Shown here one piece after another: positions 23,821 to 32,375 of a DNA stretch of 64,000 bases (position 1 is its first letter; every line of letters begins with the position of its first letter). The position numbers and the translations under genes were made by a program. Location of the stretch: the NCBI RefSeq assembly GCF_016055025.1, contig NZ_JAECVW010000002.1; one strand, given 5' to 3'. The notes under the pieces were generated by a model that was given only the letters and a program-made list of their open reading frames with translations, was not told where the DNA came from and did not search any database. This stretch comes from Thermoactinomyces intermedius. Its GTDB lineage: Bacteria; Bacillota; Bacilli; Thermoactinomycetales; Thermoactinomycetaceae.

Positions 23821-25211
23821 TTCTTGCTGTCCCGGTAGTTTCGGCAAGCCACAATGAAACGTTTGGCCACAGAAGGGTTGGAAGCAAAATGGAGATGGGT
23901 ATACCCGGCCAAAAGATTTCCCCGTGCATATCCTTCCCGCTTGTTGCCGGCATGCCCGCGGATTTTATAAGCCCAAGCATCCTGCTCTTTCTGCATCGCC
24001 AGCGTGGAATAGTGAAATTCATGTCCACGCGCTTTCTCCCCTTGCTTGAGCAACAGGTTGTCTGTCACGGCTTCCACTTCCCGGTACCCCAGCGCCGTCA
24101 ATCGGTCATTCATCCGGACCACGGCCGGGATCACGCCCGTCATCGGATGTTTCTTCCCTTCCCGATCCACGATCGCCTCGGTCAAGTACATGTATCCGCC
24201 ACACTCGGCATATGTCGGCATGCCTCTAGTGATGTTTTCCCGGAAAGAACGTTTCACTTCCTCATTTGCGGATAATTCCCGCACAAACTCTTCCGGGAAC
24301 CCGCCACCCACGATCAATCCATCGGCTTCTTCCGGCACCGGTTCGCCTTTGAGCGGGCTGAAAAACTGCAGCCGGGCTCCGTACTGCTTCAGCAACTCCA
24401 GATTTTCCGGGTAATAAAAATGAAAAGCCGCATCTTTTGCCACTGCGATGATGACGGAATGTGGTTCCATCCATTTTTGCGAAAAAAGCCGACGCCCGGG
24501 CCCGGCAAGCAAAGGGGCATTCCCGGCAACCTTCTTTAAACCGTCCAAATCCACTCCTTTTTCCATGAGCTCTGCCAACCGGTCAAACAGGGGAACCATT
24601 TCCCCCCGTTCAAGGGCGGGGATTAAACCCAAATGGCGTTCCGGGATGTCAACGGACGGATCCGGGGGAAGCCAACCGAAAACCGGAATGCCGCACTCTT
24701 TTTCAATTGCAGATTTGACAAGCTGAAAATGTCCTTCCCCTCCGGCCCGGTTGGCAATCACTCCGGCCACGGGCACAGACGGATTCAACCCCTGATAACC
24801 CTTCACCACCGCCGCCGCACTGCGCGCCAAACTGTAGACATCCACCACCAAGATCACCGGGCTTTGCAACAAAATGGCAATCTCCGCCGTGCTCCCCTTG
24901 TCGCTCAAAGGATCTTTGCCGTCATACAGTCCCATGACCCCTTCTACGATGGAAAGATCAGCATCCCGGCTGCCATTGAGAAAAATCTCCACCATGTTCT
25001 CCGGCGGCACCATCCAGGTATCCAGATTGCGGGAAGGGCGCCCGGTGATCGCCGTATGGTAACCCGGATCAATATAATCCGGCCCGGCCTTAAATCCCTG
25101 CACCTTGAGCCCCCGCTTTTGAAACGCCGCCATCAAACCAAGGGTCACCGTCGTTTTGCCCACTCCGCTCCCCGTTCCGGCAATGACGAGCCTCGGTCTT
25201 TTTTCGTTCAT
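23814..25211 (-). CDS. cobB: Cobyrinic acid a,c-diamide synthase
   Basis: 465 residues from ATG 25211 (GGGGGAGATGTGCC upstream). ATPase domain: RLVIAGTGSGVGKTTVTLGL, FKAGPDYIDPGYHTAITGRP, SIVEGVMGLYDG. GATase domain: DGLIVGGGFPEEF, the nucleophile Cys in TYAECGGYMYLTEAIVD and the His-containing end AGYTHLHFASNP. It amidates cobyrinic acid (or hydrogenobyrinic acid) at positions a and c with glutamine and ATP. Unlike CobQ in this window, its glutaminase Cys is intact. It follows proS closely. Confidence 0.92.
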   Translation of the reverse strand: MNEKRPRLVIAGTGSGVGKTTVTLGLMAAFQKRGLKVQGFKAGPDYIDPGYHTAITGRPSRNLDTWMVPPENMVEIFLNGSRDADLSIVEGVMGLYDGKDPLSDKGSTAEIAILLQSPVILVVDVYSLARSAAAVVKGYQGLNPSVPVAGVIANRAGGEGHFQLVKSAIEKECGIPVFGWLPPDPSVDIPERHLGLIPALERGEMVPLFDRLAELMEKGVDLDGLKKVAGNAPLLAGPGRRLFSQKWMEPHSVIIAVAKDAAFHFYYPENLELLKQYGARLQFFSPLKGEPVPEEADGLIVGGGFPEEFVRELSANEEVKRSFRENITRGMPTYAECGGYMYLTEAIVDREGKKHPMTGVIPAVVRMNDRLTALGYREVEAVTDNLLLKQGEKARGHEFHYSTLAMQKEQDAWAYKIRGHAGNKREGYARGNLLAGYTHLHFASNPSVAKRFIVACRNYRDSKKG

Positions 25212-25251
25212 GGCACATCTCCCCCCGTTCCTTCCCATTTCATAAGAAATC

Positions 25252-25276
25252 CCCTGCCACTTTATTTGCAGCAGGG
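25252..25276 (-). terminator. Hairpin between proS and cobB
   Basis: CCCTGC / GCAGGG hairpin 10 bases past the proS stop; the U tract is poor. The same CCCTGCCAC...TGCAG..AGGG design recurs near 26.9, 28.3 and 32.4 kb. Confidence 0.5.
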
Positions 25277-25285
25277 TGCCGGCAA

Positions 25286-26719
25286 TTAATAAGACTTGGC
25301 AAACCAGACGGTGTATTTGGCTTTCTCTCCGCATGCGACACATGTTTTCATGGTTTCCGGGGGATCAAAAGGAATGTTGCGGCTGACGGCACCGCTTTCT
25401 TCCTTCACTTTGGCTTCACAACGGTCATCGCCGCACCAGCCGGACAAGACAAAACCGCGCTTGGTTTGGATAATATCCGTCAATGCTTCAAGGGTTTCTG
25501 CCATGTGGGTGTTCCGGTCAAAATTGGCTTTCGCTTGTTGATACAAGTTTTCCTGAATCTCATTGAACAGACGATCGACCGTCTCCAAAACTTCCGCGGT
25601 CGGAACCGTGATTTTTTCCAACGTGTCCCTTCGTGCGAGCACGACCTGATCCTGATTGACATCCCGGGGCCCGATTTCCATGCGAAGCGGGATGCCTTTC
25701 GCTTCATATTCGTTAAATTTCCATCCGGGACTGTAGTTATCCCGGTCGTCCAGTTTCACCCGGATTCCCTTCGCTTTGAATCGATCCAGGATTTGTGCGG
25801 CATAAGACAGCACACGCTCCCGTTCGCCTTTCGCACCGATCGGGATGATGATGACCTGTGTCGGGGCAATGCGCGGCGGCAGCACCAATCCTTGATCGTC
25901 GCCGTGAACCATGATCAATGCCCCGATCAAGCGGGTGCTCACTCCCCAGGAAGTGGTGTATGCATACGCCAATTGGTTGTTTGCATCCGTAAATTGGATA
26001 TCGAAACTTTTCGCAAAGCGTTGCCCCATATAATGGGAAGTTCCGGCCTGGAGCGCCTTTCCGTCTTTCATCATAGCTTCCACGGAATAGGTGTGAACCG
26101 CCCCGGCAAACTTTTCCGAAGGTGTTTTCTCTCCGCGGACAACGGGAATCGCCAAACCGCTTTCAATAAACTCCGCGTACAAATCCAAAATTTTAAACGT
26201 TTCTTCTTTGGCTTCCTGTTCGGTGGCATGAGCGGTATGCCCTTCCTGCCACAAAAACTCGCTCGTCCTCAAAAACGGCAACGTACGTTTTTCCCAACGG
26301 ACCACGTTGCACCACTGATTCATGAGCAAAGGCAAGTCCCGGTACGATTTCACCCATTTGGAAAACATGTGTCCGATCATGGTTTCCGAGGTCGGGCGGA
26401 TCGCCAACTTTTCCTCCAGCGGATCACCCCCGGCTTCCGTCACCCAAGGCAATTCCGGATTAAACCCTTCCACATGCTCCTTTTCTTTCTCGAAAAAACT
26501 TTGCGGGATAAACAAGGGGAAGTAGGCATTTTCATGGCCCGTTTCTTTCAGCCGGGCATCCAGTTCTTTTTGAATCGCTTCCCAAAGCGCATATCCGGCC
26601 GGTTTAAAAACAATGCACCCCCGGACCGGCGAATAATCCATTAAATCCGCTTTTTTGATCGTCTCTATGTACCATACTGAAAAATCTTCGCTCTGCGACA
26701 CAGTCTTCTTGGAACTCAT
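25286..26719 (-). CDS. proS: Prolyl-tRNA synthetase, archaeal/eukaryotic type
   Basis: 477 residues, the short form without the bacterial editing insertion. SEDFSVWYIETIKKADLMDY, motif 1 region GCIVFKPAGYALWEAIQKEL, motif 2 RWEKRTLPFLRTSEFLWQEG, proline-site GHTAHATEQEA, motif 3 GVSTRLIGALIMVHGDDQGL, and an anticodon domain (ARRDTLEKI). A C-terminal extension with paired cysteines (CGDDRC, CVACGEK) ends in Tyr, as in this class. It charges tRNA-Pro. A second, bacterial-type ProRS may or may not exist elsewhere in the genome. Confidence 0.95.
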   Translation of the reverse strand: MSSKKTVSQSEDFSVWYIETIKKADLMDYSPVRGCIVFKPAGYALWEAIQKELDARLKETGHENAYFPLFIPQSFFEKEKEHVEGFNPELPWVTEAGGDPLEEKLAIRPTSETMIGHMFSKWVKSYRDLPLLMNQWCNVVRWEKRTLPFLRTSEFLWQEGHTAHATEQEAKEETFKILDLYAEFIESGLAIPVVRGEKTPSEKFAGAVHTYSVEAMMKDGKALQAGTSHYMGQRFAKSFDIQFTDANNQLAYAYTTSWGVSTRLIGALIMVHGDDQGLVLPPRIAPTQVIIIPIGAKGERERVLSYAAQILDRFKAKGIRVKLDDRDNYSPGWKFNEYEAKGIPLRMEIGPRDVNQDQVVLARRDTLEKITVPTAEVLETVDRLFNEIQENLYQQAKANFDRNTHMAETLEALTDIIQTKRGFVLSGWCGDDRCEAKVKEESGAVSRNIPFDPPETMKTCVACGEKAKYTVWFAKSY

Positions 26720-26860
26720 CCGACATCATCCCCTTCCGGCTTCAATTCATAATTTTCTGCCCGAGTGGATTCATGTTACTATATTTCATTTCTTTCTTCA
26801 ACGCGTTTGTTTTATTTCCATTCTTTCATTCATGAGAATTAAAAATTCCACGCATCCTGC

Positions 26861-26903
26861 AAGAAAGAACCCTGCCACTTCCTGTGCAGCAAGGGTCTTT
26901 CTT
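26861..26903 (-). terminator. Terminator after the small frameshifted gene
   Basis: AAGAAAGACCCTTGC / GCAGGGTTCTTTCTT-type hairpin with small bulges; it is A/T-flanked on both sides and could work in either direction. Confidence 0.6.
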
Positions 26904-26910
26904 TATCTGC

Positions 26911-27052
26911 TCAAGATTGAACTTCTGCTTTCTCAACGCTTCCTTCAGCTTCCAAACCGGCTTCATCCTTTGCCAAACTCTCTTTCTTGCGAACAGGGAA
27001 CCGCCAAGCAAACTGATCCAGTAAAGTTTTTGATCATTTCTGAAATCGGCAT
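26911..27052 (-). pseudogene. Small gene (about 46 codons) broken by a one-base indel
   Basis: ATG 27052 follows GAGGAAGATACA and reads MPISEMIK. Removing one A from an A5 run near 27027 gives TLLDQFAWRFPVRKKESLAK, then DEAGLEAEGSVEKAEVQS and a stop directly before a terminator. Without the correction the frame ends early. Function unknown; possibly a sequencing error in a homopolymer. Confidence 0.5.
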
Positions 27053-27143
27053 TGTATCTTCCTCATTCGATATCGTTTTCTCATTACAGGGAATGGGTTC
27101 GCGCCGGCCCCCGTTCTTGCGGGCATAACACGTTAAAGACCCA

Positions 27144-27439
27144 TTAATCCACTGCACGAATCCCTTTTATGACAGCGATAATCAGCCCTTGAAAGAGCGC
27201 AATGCAACTTCCGCAAATAATCAGCATCAAGGAAACAGGCAATCCCTCATTCAAAAAAATGGTAAACACGCCGTGGGATACCGGTGTCAAACCGATCGAA
27301 AACGTGGTCATAAACCCCATTTCCGCCCCCCCAAGATCTGCCCGGCACCGGTTTCCTTCACCACATACCAGCTGACGGTCAAGGTATAAATGGAACCGGC
27401 CAAACTGGTACTTCCGTGGCCATTTTGCCAACTGTTCAC
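27144..27439 (-). pseudogene. Internally deleted MFS transporter remnant
   Basis: From GTG 27439 (AGGAGAAAATAAG upstream) the minus strand reads VNSWQNGHGSTSLAGSIYTL then TVSWYVVKETGAGQILGG, typical of TM1 of drug/macrolide-type MFS permeases. In a G7 run near 27331 the frame changes and the sequence jumps to a C-terminal membrane part (GLPVSLMLIICGSCIALFQG, IAVIKGIRAVD). About 300 residues between are missing. Non-functional. Confidence 0.65.
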
Positions 27440-27599
27440 TTGCTTATTTTCTCCTCGACCATTCAACCACGATATATATCACATATGTACCGGATTACAC
27501 GCACATGGCAGGTTCTTTCGTTTCTTCATATGGATCGCCGGTCTGTACTTTTTGTCACAAAACTATTAAAATTTATGGTCTATACCACAAACACAAAGG

Positions 27600-28292
27600 G
27601 TGAAAAGATTGGAACCCCGCATGATCCATTCCTGGGATTTAGACGAATCCGAAGCATTACGAATTCAAAAGCATTTGGCCTCCAAGGTGATAAATAAAGA
27701 CCAACTGGATGCCGTCCGGTATGTTGCCGGTGTGGATGTCGCATATGATGAAAAATCCGGGAAGCTGGTTGCCGCTGCCGTGGTGATGGATGCCGGATCC
27801 CTGGATGTCGTGGAAACAGCGATTGCCGAAGACATTGCCCGCTTCCCTTATATTCCGGGTTTATTTTCATTCAGGGAAATCCCTCCCCTTGCCAAAGCAT
27901 TAAAAAAATTAACCATCGCACCGGATTTAATTGTTTGTGACGGGCAAGGGATTGCCCATCCGAGACGATTTGGGATCGCAAGCCACTTAGGCGTTTTATT
28001 TGATGTCCCCACCATCGGCTGTGCCAAAACAAGATTGACGGGTGAAGCCGGACAGCCGGGAACCCGACGGGGCAGCCATGCTCCCCTGACCGATCACGGT
28101 GAGGTGATTGGCAACGTATTGCGGACTCAGGACAATGTAAAACCGATCTATGTTTCCATTGGTCACCGAATCTACTTATCGACAGCCTGCGACTGGATTT
28201 TAAAGCTTTCTCCGCATTACCGCCTGCCGGAAACAACACGGAAAGCTGACCAAACCGTCCGCAGGGCCTTAAAAGACCGCCTTTCCTTCTGA
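27600..28292 (+). CDS. nfi: Endonuclease V (deoxyinosine 3' endonuclease)
   Basis: 230 residues. Motifs: YVAGVDVAYDEKSGK (first catalytic Asp), FPYIPGLFSFREIPPLAKAL (wedge PYIPG(L)FxFRE), LIVCDGQGIAHPRRFGIASH (second Asp) and PTIGCAKTRL. It nicks DNA near deoxyinosine, a product of adenine deamination. The start is uncertain: GTG 27600, TTG 27609 (behind AGGGTGAAAAGA) and ATG 27621 are all in frame. In B. subtilis the homologue ywqL stands next to a deaminase-toxin locus; here the toxin island is 14 kb away, so no link is claimed. Confidence 0.92.
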   Translation: MKRLEPRMIHSWDLDESEALRIQKHLASKVINKDQLDAVRYVAGVDVAYDEKSGKLVAAAVVMDAGSLDVVETAIAEDIARFPYIPGLFSFREIPPLAKALKKLTIAPDLIVCDGQGIAHPRRFGIASHLGVLFDVPTIGCAKTRLTGEAGQPGTRRGSHAPLTDHGEVIGNVLRTQDNVKPIYVSIGHRIYLSTACDWILKLSPHYRLPETTRKADQTVRRALKDRLSF

Positions 28293-28312
28293 AATTATTC
28301 AAACAAAAACAA

Positions 28313-28389
28313 ACCCCTGCCACGTGCATGCAGGCAGGGATCATTCCATTAAATTTTTAATTCGCCCAACCGGACCAACTCGACGACAT
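28313..28389. repeat. Direct repeat A: gerE 3' end plus terminator
   Basis: About 77 bases nearly identical to 32376-32452. On the minus strand it holds the last codons VVELVRLGELKI of gerE, its stop, and the CCCTGCC / GGCAGGG terminator. The similarity ends abruptly at CGACGACA. It marks one side of the 4 kb insert and also terminates nfi. Confidence 0.8.
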
Positions 28390-28518
28390 ACTCTGTAAGA
28401 AACAACACATGGTTGTAATTTGTTAACCTGTTTCCACTATGAGTGTGTGATTCAAATCAGATTTCCTCCTGATTCTCCTGACAATAGTTCCCCGTTTCCG
28501 TTCTTCAACCGTATTTTA

Positions 28519-29943
28519 TCAGTTTATATTTTGGACCGAACCATTTCGGTTCCATCTTTGTAGTTTTTTGATTAATGTTGAATGGTCAATCCCGAGAACC
28601 TTTGCGGCTTGACGAAGGGACGGTTGCGACTTTATCGTCGCTAAAACCAACTGCTGTTCATACCTCTCCACTCTCTTCTTTAATGTGAGTGGATGATTCA
28701 CTTGTGCATTTTGAATATGAGCAGGAAGGTGATGAAGCTCGATGACAAGGGATGGAACGGAGACAATCAGATTCTCCATCAGATTTTTAATTTCCCTTAC
28801 ATTCCCCGGCCAATGATAACGGCACAACTGTTCCTTGGCGTCGAGACTGAGACGTTTTTGAACGCGGAATTTTTTTGAGTAATGCATAAAATAAAAATCA
28901 ATAAGAGCAGGAACATCTTCAGGCCTCTCCGACAAAGGGGGGATATGAATCTCAACAACCTGCAGACGATAAAACAAATCCTGACGAAAGCGTCGTTCTT
29001 TTACCAGACTACGCAAATCCCGGTTGGTTGAGGAAATCACACGGACGTTCACAGGTCGGGCTTTTATACCACCGATCCGATAAACCAAGGGATCTTGCAG
29101 CACCCGTAACAGCTTCGTCTGCAAAGCAAGCGGCATTTCACCAATTTCATCAAGCAAGATCGTTCCACCATCCGCCAATTCAAATAATCCTTTTTTTCCC
29201 CCTTTGCGAGCTCCTGTAAAAGCACCGGGTTCATATCCAAACAGCTCCGACTTAAGCAGTGCCTCCGGTATCGCAGCACAATTCACTTTGATAAATGGTT
29301 TATTCCTGCGATCACTCAAATGATGGATGAGGTTCGCGATCACTTCTTTGCCAACGCCGGATGGGCCAAGCAACAGTACGTTAGTTGGATACGGAGCCAC
29401 CTGTTTCACTTTTCCGATAATCTCTTTCATACATTTGCTTTCGGAAACAAAAGTGTTGTCTCCATCCGTCATCAGGTGATACTGATGTCGGTTCAGTTCG
29501 GAAAGTCCGACCACTTTCTCCAACTCTTCCGTCAGCCGGTTCAAACGCGTAATATCACGAACACTCGTGACAACCAGTTGGATTTCTCCAGCTTCATCGA
29601 AAACGGGATTCCCGGTAACAATTACCTCCTTACCATTCCTCAAGTTTTGCATCAGCGACATAGAACGCTTATGTTCGATCACGAGAAGGGAAACCGAATG
29701 ATTGATGTAGCCTTCTTTAATCAAATCATTCATGTGACGGCCAATAAGCTCTTCCCGCCGGGTGTCCGACAGCTTCTCATATGCGGAATTCACAAGGAGT
29801 GTAACTCCGGAACCATTGGTAACATATACGCCATCCGGAATCCACTCGATAATTTCTGCAATTTGTTCCAACTGTTCCGGGTCAAAGCACTTTGCTTTCG
29901 GTATAATAACCACCCCATGCGAAAAAATAATCAATTTCTTCAA
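28519..29943 (-). CDS. Sigma-54-dependent activator with PAS domain
   Basis: 474 residues. A PAS domain (about 25-130: IIEWIPDGVYVTNGSGVTLL, NPVFDEAGEIQLVVTSVRDI) precedes a AAA+ domain with Walker A GPSGVGKEVIAN, the sigma-54 contact loop ELFGYEPGAFTGARKGG (GAFTGA intact), Walker B GGTILLDEIGEM, arginine fingers in RRFRQDLFYRLQVVEIHIPP, and a Fis-type helix-turn-helix SLRQAAKVLGIDHSTLIKKL. It should activate sigma-54 RNA polymerase at the divergent -24/-12 promoter at 30102. The start is a TTG at 29943 with no clear ribosome-binding site. Its ligand is unknown; a lactone or its product would fit the neighbours. Confidence 0.9.
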   Translation of the reverse strand: MKKLIIFSHGVVIIPKAKCFDPEQLEQIAEIIEWIPDGVYVTNGSGVTLLVNSAYEKLSDTRREELIGRHMNDLIKEGYINHSVSLLVIEHKRSMSLMQNLRNGKEVIVTGNPVFDEAGEIQLVVTSVRDITRLNRLTEELEKVVGLSELNRHQYHLMTDGDNTFVSESKCMKEIIGKVKQVAPYPTNVLLLGPSGVGKEVIANLIHHLSDRRNKPFIKVNCAAIPEALLKSELFGYEPGAFTGARKGGKKGLFELADGGTILLDEIGEMPLALQTKLLRVLQDPLVYRIGGIKARPVNVRVISSTNRDLRSLVKERRFRQDLFYRLQVVEIHIPPLSERPEDVPALIDFYFMHYSKKFRVQKRLSLDAKEQLCRYHWPGNVREIKNLMENLIVSVPSLVIELHHLPAHIQNAQVNHPLTLKKRVERYEQQLVLATIKSQPSLRQAAKVLGIDHSTLIKKLQRWNRNGSVQNIN

Positions 29944-29944
29944 T

Positions 29945-30047
29945 GGTGAAATTTATCATTGAACGGTGAATTTCGTCACCACTTTATTATAACAACGATA
30001 ATCTAAATAATCAAAAAAATCAATCTATAATCAGTGAAAAAATTCAC
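29945..30047. promoter_or_regulatory. Three palindromic upstream activator sites
   Basis: GGTGAAATTTATCATT (29945-29960), GGTGAATTTCGTCACC (29965-29980) and GTGAAAAAATTCAC (30034-30047) share a GGTGA-N6-TCACC type dyad. They lie 55-160 bases upstream of the -24 element, the usual place for enhancer sites of a sigma-54 activator. The first abuts the activator start codon, so autorepression is possible. Confidence 0.6.
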
Positions 30048-30101
30048 CAATCACTGTTCGCTTTGTACCATTTCATGATATATGTTGTGTGTTTTTTATG
30101 T

Positions 30102-30117
30102 TGGCCCAATTCTTGCT
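30102..30117 (+). promoter_or_regulatory. Sigma-54 (-24/-12) promoter
   Basis: TGGCCCAATTCTTGCT matches TGGCAC-N5-TTGCW, with the GG and GC doublets correctly spaced. It lies 48 bases before the lactonase gene and beside the sigma-54 activator. Confidence 0.85.
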
Positions 30118-30164
30118 TTTGAAATATATACGAAAATCATATTTGTGATAAAGGAGGTATGAGC

Positions 30165-31013
30165 ATGGCCAACATTGTGAAAGCACGCCCGAAGCTGTAC
30201 GTCTTGGACAACGGACGGATGAGAATGGACAAAAACTGGATGATCGCCATGCACAATCCTGCTACTGTTGACAATCCCAACGCACCTGCGGAAATGATCG
30301 AATTCCCAATTTATTCTGTCTTGATTGATCACCCGGAAGGAAAAATTCTTTTTGACACCTCATGTAACCCTGATTCCATGGGGCCTCAAGGTCGCTGGTC
30401 AGAATCCACCCAGTCGATGTTCCCCTGGATCGCTAGCGAGGAGTGTTATCTGCACAATCGCTTGGAACAGCTAAAAGTGCGTCCGGAAGACATTAAATTC
30501 GTAATTGCTTCTCATCTCCATCTCGATCACGCTGGCTGCCTCGAAATGTTTACCAATGCAACTGTGATCGTCCATGAAGACGAATTCAACGGGACCCTGC
30601 AAGTTTACGCTCGTAACCGCTCTGAAGGAGCGTACGTTTGGGCCGACATTGACGCTTGGATCAAGAACAACTTGCAGTGGCGCACCATTAAGCGCGACGA
30701 AGATAACGTCCCGCTGGCTGAAGGAGTACGAATCCTCAACTTTGGCAGCGGACACGCATGGGGGATGCTTGGACTGCACGTTAAACTCCCGGAAAAGGGC
30801 AACATCATCTTGGCTTCCGATGCGATTTACAGCTCTGAAAACTTTGGGCCTCCCGTAAAACCACCGGGGATTATCTACGATTCACTTGGATATGTAAAAA
30901 CGGTGGAGCGCATCCGCCGGATTGCGCAAGAAACCCAGTCGGAAATCTGGTTTGGTCATGATTCAGAGCAATTTAAGTCGTTCCGAAAGTCCACGGAAGG
31001 ATATTACGAATAA
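30165..31013 (+). CDS. Metallo-beta-lactamase-fold lactonase (AttM/AhlD-like)
   Basis: 282 residues from ATG 30165, which has the correct 6-base spacing from AAAGGAGGT; ATG 30159 is too close. The dinuclear zinc motif SHLHLDHAGCLEMF (HxHxDH), downstream ligand region GSGHAWGMLGLHV, DAIY and GHDSEQF are intact. Its length and N-terminal region (MIEFPIYSVLIDHPEGKILF) resemble N-acyl-homoserine or gamma-butyrolactone lactonases of the AttM/BlcC/AhlD group. With an alcohol dehydrogenase next door, lactone opening and then oxidation of the hydroxy acid is the likely pathway; quorum quenching is the alternative. No signal peptide, so it is cytosolic. Confidence 0.85.
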   Translation: MANIVKARPKLYVLDNGRMRMDKNWMIAMHNPATVDNPNAPAEMIEFPIYSVLIDHPEGKILFDTSCNPDSMGPQGRWSESTQSMFPWIASEECYLHNRLEQLKVRPEDIKFVIASHLHLDHAGCLEMFTNATVIVHEDEFNGTLQVYARNRSEGAYVWADIDAWIKNNLQWRTIKRDEDNVPLAEGVRILNFGSGHAWGMLGLHVKLPEKGNIILASDAIYSSENFGPPVKPPGIIYDSLGYVKTVERIRRIAQETQSEIWFGHDSEQFKSFRKSTEGYYE

Positions 31014-31055
31014 GATCCCAATCGCCATGTTTTCGTATAAAGGAGGCATTGTCAG

Positions 31056-32180
31056 ATGAAAATACGCGCCGCCGTTTTGTATGAAATGAACCTGCCGGCT
31101 CCTTACAAGGACAGCCGGCCACTTCGAATAGAAACTCTCGACCTTGACCCGCCCCAAATGGGCGAAGTACTTATTCGCATTCGTGCCACTGGTTTGTGCC
31201 ACTCCGACCTTTCTGTCATTAACGGCAGCCGGCCCCGTCCCATCCCGATGGTCCTTGGTCACGAGGCGGCAGGGGAGGTCGTTGAAGTCGGACCTGGTGT
31301 AAACGACATCCGGCCCGGCGATCATGTTGTCTGCGCCTTTGTACCCAGTTGCGGACACTGCCTTCCCTGCCAAGAAGGTCGGCCAGCACTCTGTGAACCG
31401 GGCGCCAATGCTAACAGTGTGGGAACTCTCCTGTCCGGGGAGAGAAGGTTACACAAAGACGGAACGGACATTCATCACCATCTGGGCATATCGGGGTTTG
31501 CGGAGTATGCGGTCGTATCGAGGAACTCCTTGATTAAGGTCGATCCCGAAATACCATTTGATGAAGTCGCACTCTTCGGGTGTGCAGTGATGACCGGAGT
31601 TGGAGCTGTGGTGAATTCTGCCCGCGTCCCAGCGGGTAGCAGTGTAGCTGTTGTTGGCTTGGGTGGAGTCGGCCTGTGCGCCATACTGGGAGCCCTTGTA
31701 GCAGGAGCAAGAACCATTATAGCTGTGGATATAAATCCCGCAAAGCTCAAGACGGCACTGGAACTGGGGGCTACCGCAGCATTTGACGCACGTGATCCGG
31801 AAGTGGCCGAACAAATACGTGCGGCAACCGACGGCGGTGTGGAATTTGCATTTGAAACCGCTGGTGCAGTTCTCGCTATGCAGACTGCAATCAACATCAC
31901 GCGTCGCGGTGGCACAACCGTCACGGCGGGACTCCCCCATCCGAAACACCATCTCTCTTTCCCGCAAGTCTTGCTCGCAGCTGAAGAACGAACCATTAAG
32001 GGGTCTTACGTTGGAAGTTGCGTTCCGGCACGCGACATTCCTCGTTTTATCGAGCTTTATAAAAAAGGGCGCTTACCGGTCAATCGGTTGCTGACTGACC
32101 GCTTGCGTCTCGAAGACATTAATGAAGGATTTGACCGCTTGGATCGCGGTAACGTTTCGCGTCTGGTTGTCACGATGTGA
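31056..32180 (+). CDS. Zinc-dependent alcohol dehydrogenase
   Basis: 374 residues of the medium-chain family. Catalytic zinc ligands lie in RATGLCHSDLSV and LGHEAAGEVVEVGPGV; the structural zinc lobe is CGHCLPCQEGRPALC; the nucleotide site is VAVVGLGGVGLCAILGAL followed by AVDINPAKL, an Asp that favours NAD(H). It begins 42 bases after the lactonase with its own AAAGGAGGC site, so the two form an operon from the sigma-54 promoter. The pair resembles AttM-AttL (BlcC-BlcB) of Agrobacterium, where the dehydrogenase oxidises gamma-hydroxybutyrate. The succinate-semialdehyde dehydrogenase of that operon is absent here. Confidence 0.88.
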   Translation: MKIRAAVLYEMNLPAPYKDSRPLRIETLDLDPPQMGEVLIRIRATGLCHSDLSVINGSRPRPIPMVLGHEAAGEVVEVGPGVNDIRPGDHVVCAFVPSCGHCLPCQEGRPALCEPGANANSVGTLLSGERRLHKDGTDIHHHLGISGFAEYAVVSRNSLIKVDPEIPFDEVALFGCAVMTGVGAVVNSARVPAGSSVAVVGLGGVGLCAILGALVAGARTIIAVDINPAKLKTALELGATAAFDARDPEVAEQIRAATDGGVEFAFETAGAVLAMQTAINITRRGGTTVTAGLPHPKHHLSFPQVLLAAEERTIKGSYVGSCVPARDIPRFIELYKKGRLPVNRLLTDRLRLEDINEGFDRLDRGNVSRLVVTM

Positions 32181-32375
32181 GTATGCAAGGTTGAAGAAGA
32201 GATGATAATTGAATTCAGTACCAGGTCGGTACTCACTCTTTATACTTAGACATTAAGTATCAGTCTCTCGGGATTTCATGAAATTACCAAAGATGCGTTC
32301 CGGCAAAAGTCTGACGTTGGGAAACAGTGGAAGAAGCTCGTTTTCCCTTTTTCCATAATGATTTATATAATAAAA

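Noticed and set aside
26720..26790. A T-box leader upstream of proS
   Set aside because: No T-box sequence (GGTGGNACCGCG type) or terminator/antiterminator pair is present in the short leader.
27600..28292. Functional link between endonuclease V and the deaminase toxin
   Set aside because: The genes are 14 kb apart with unrelated operons between them; the link would rest only on analogy with B. subtilis ywqJ-ywqL.
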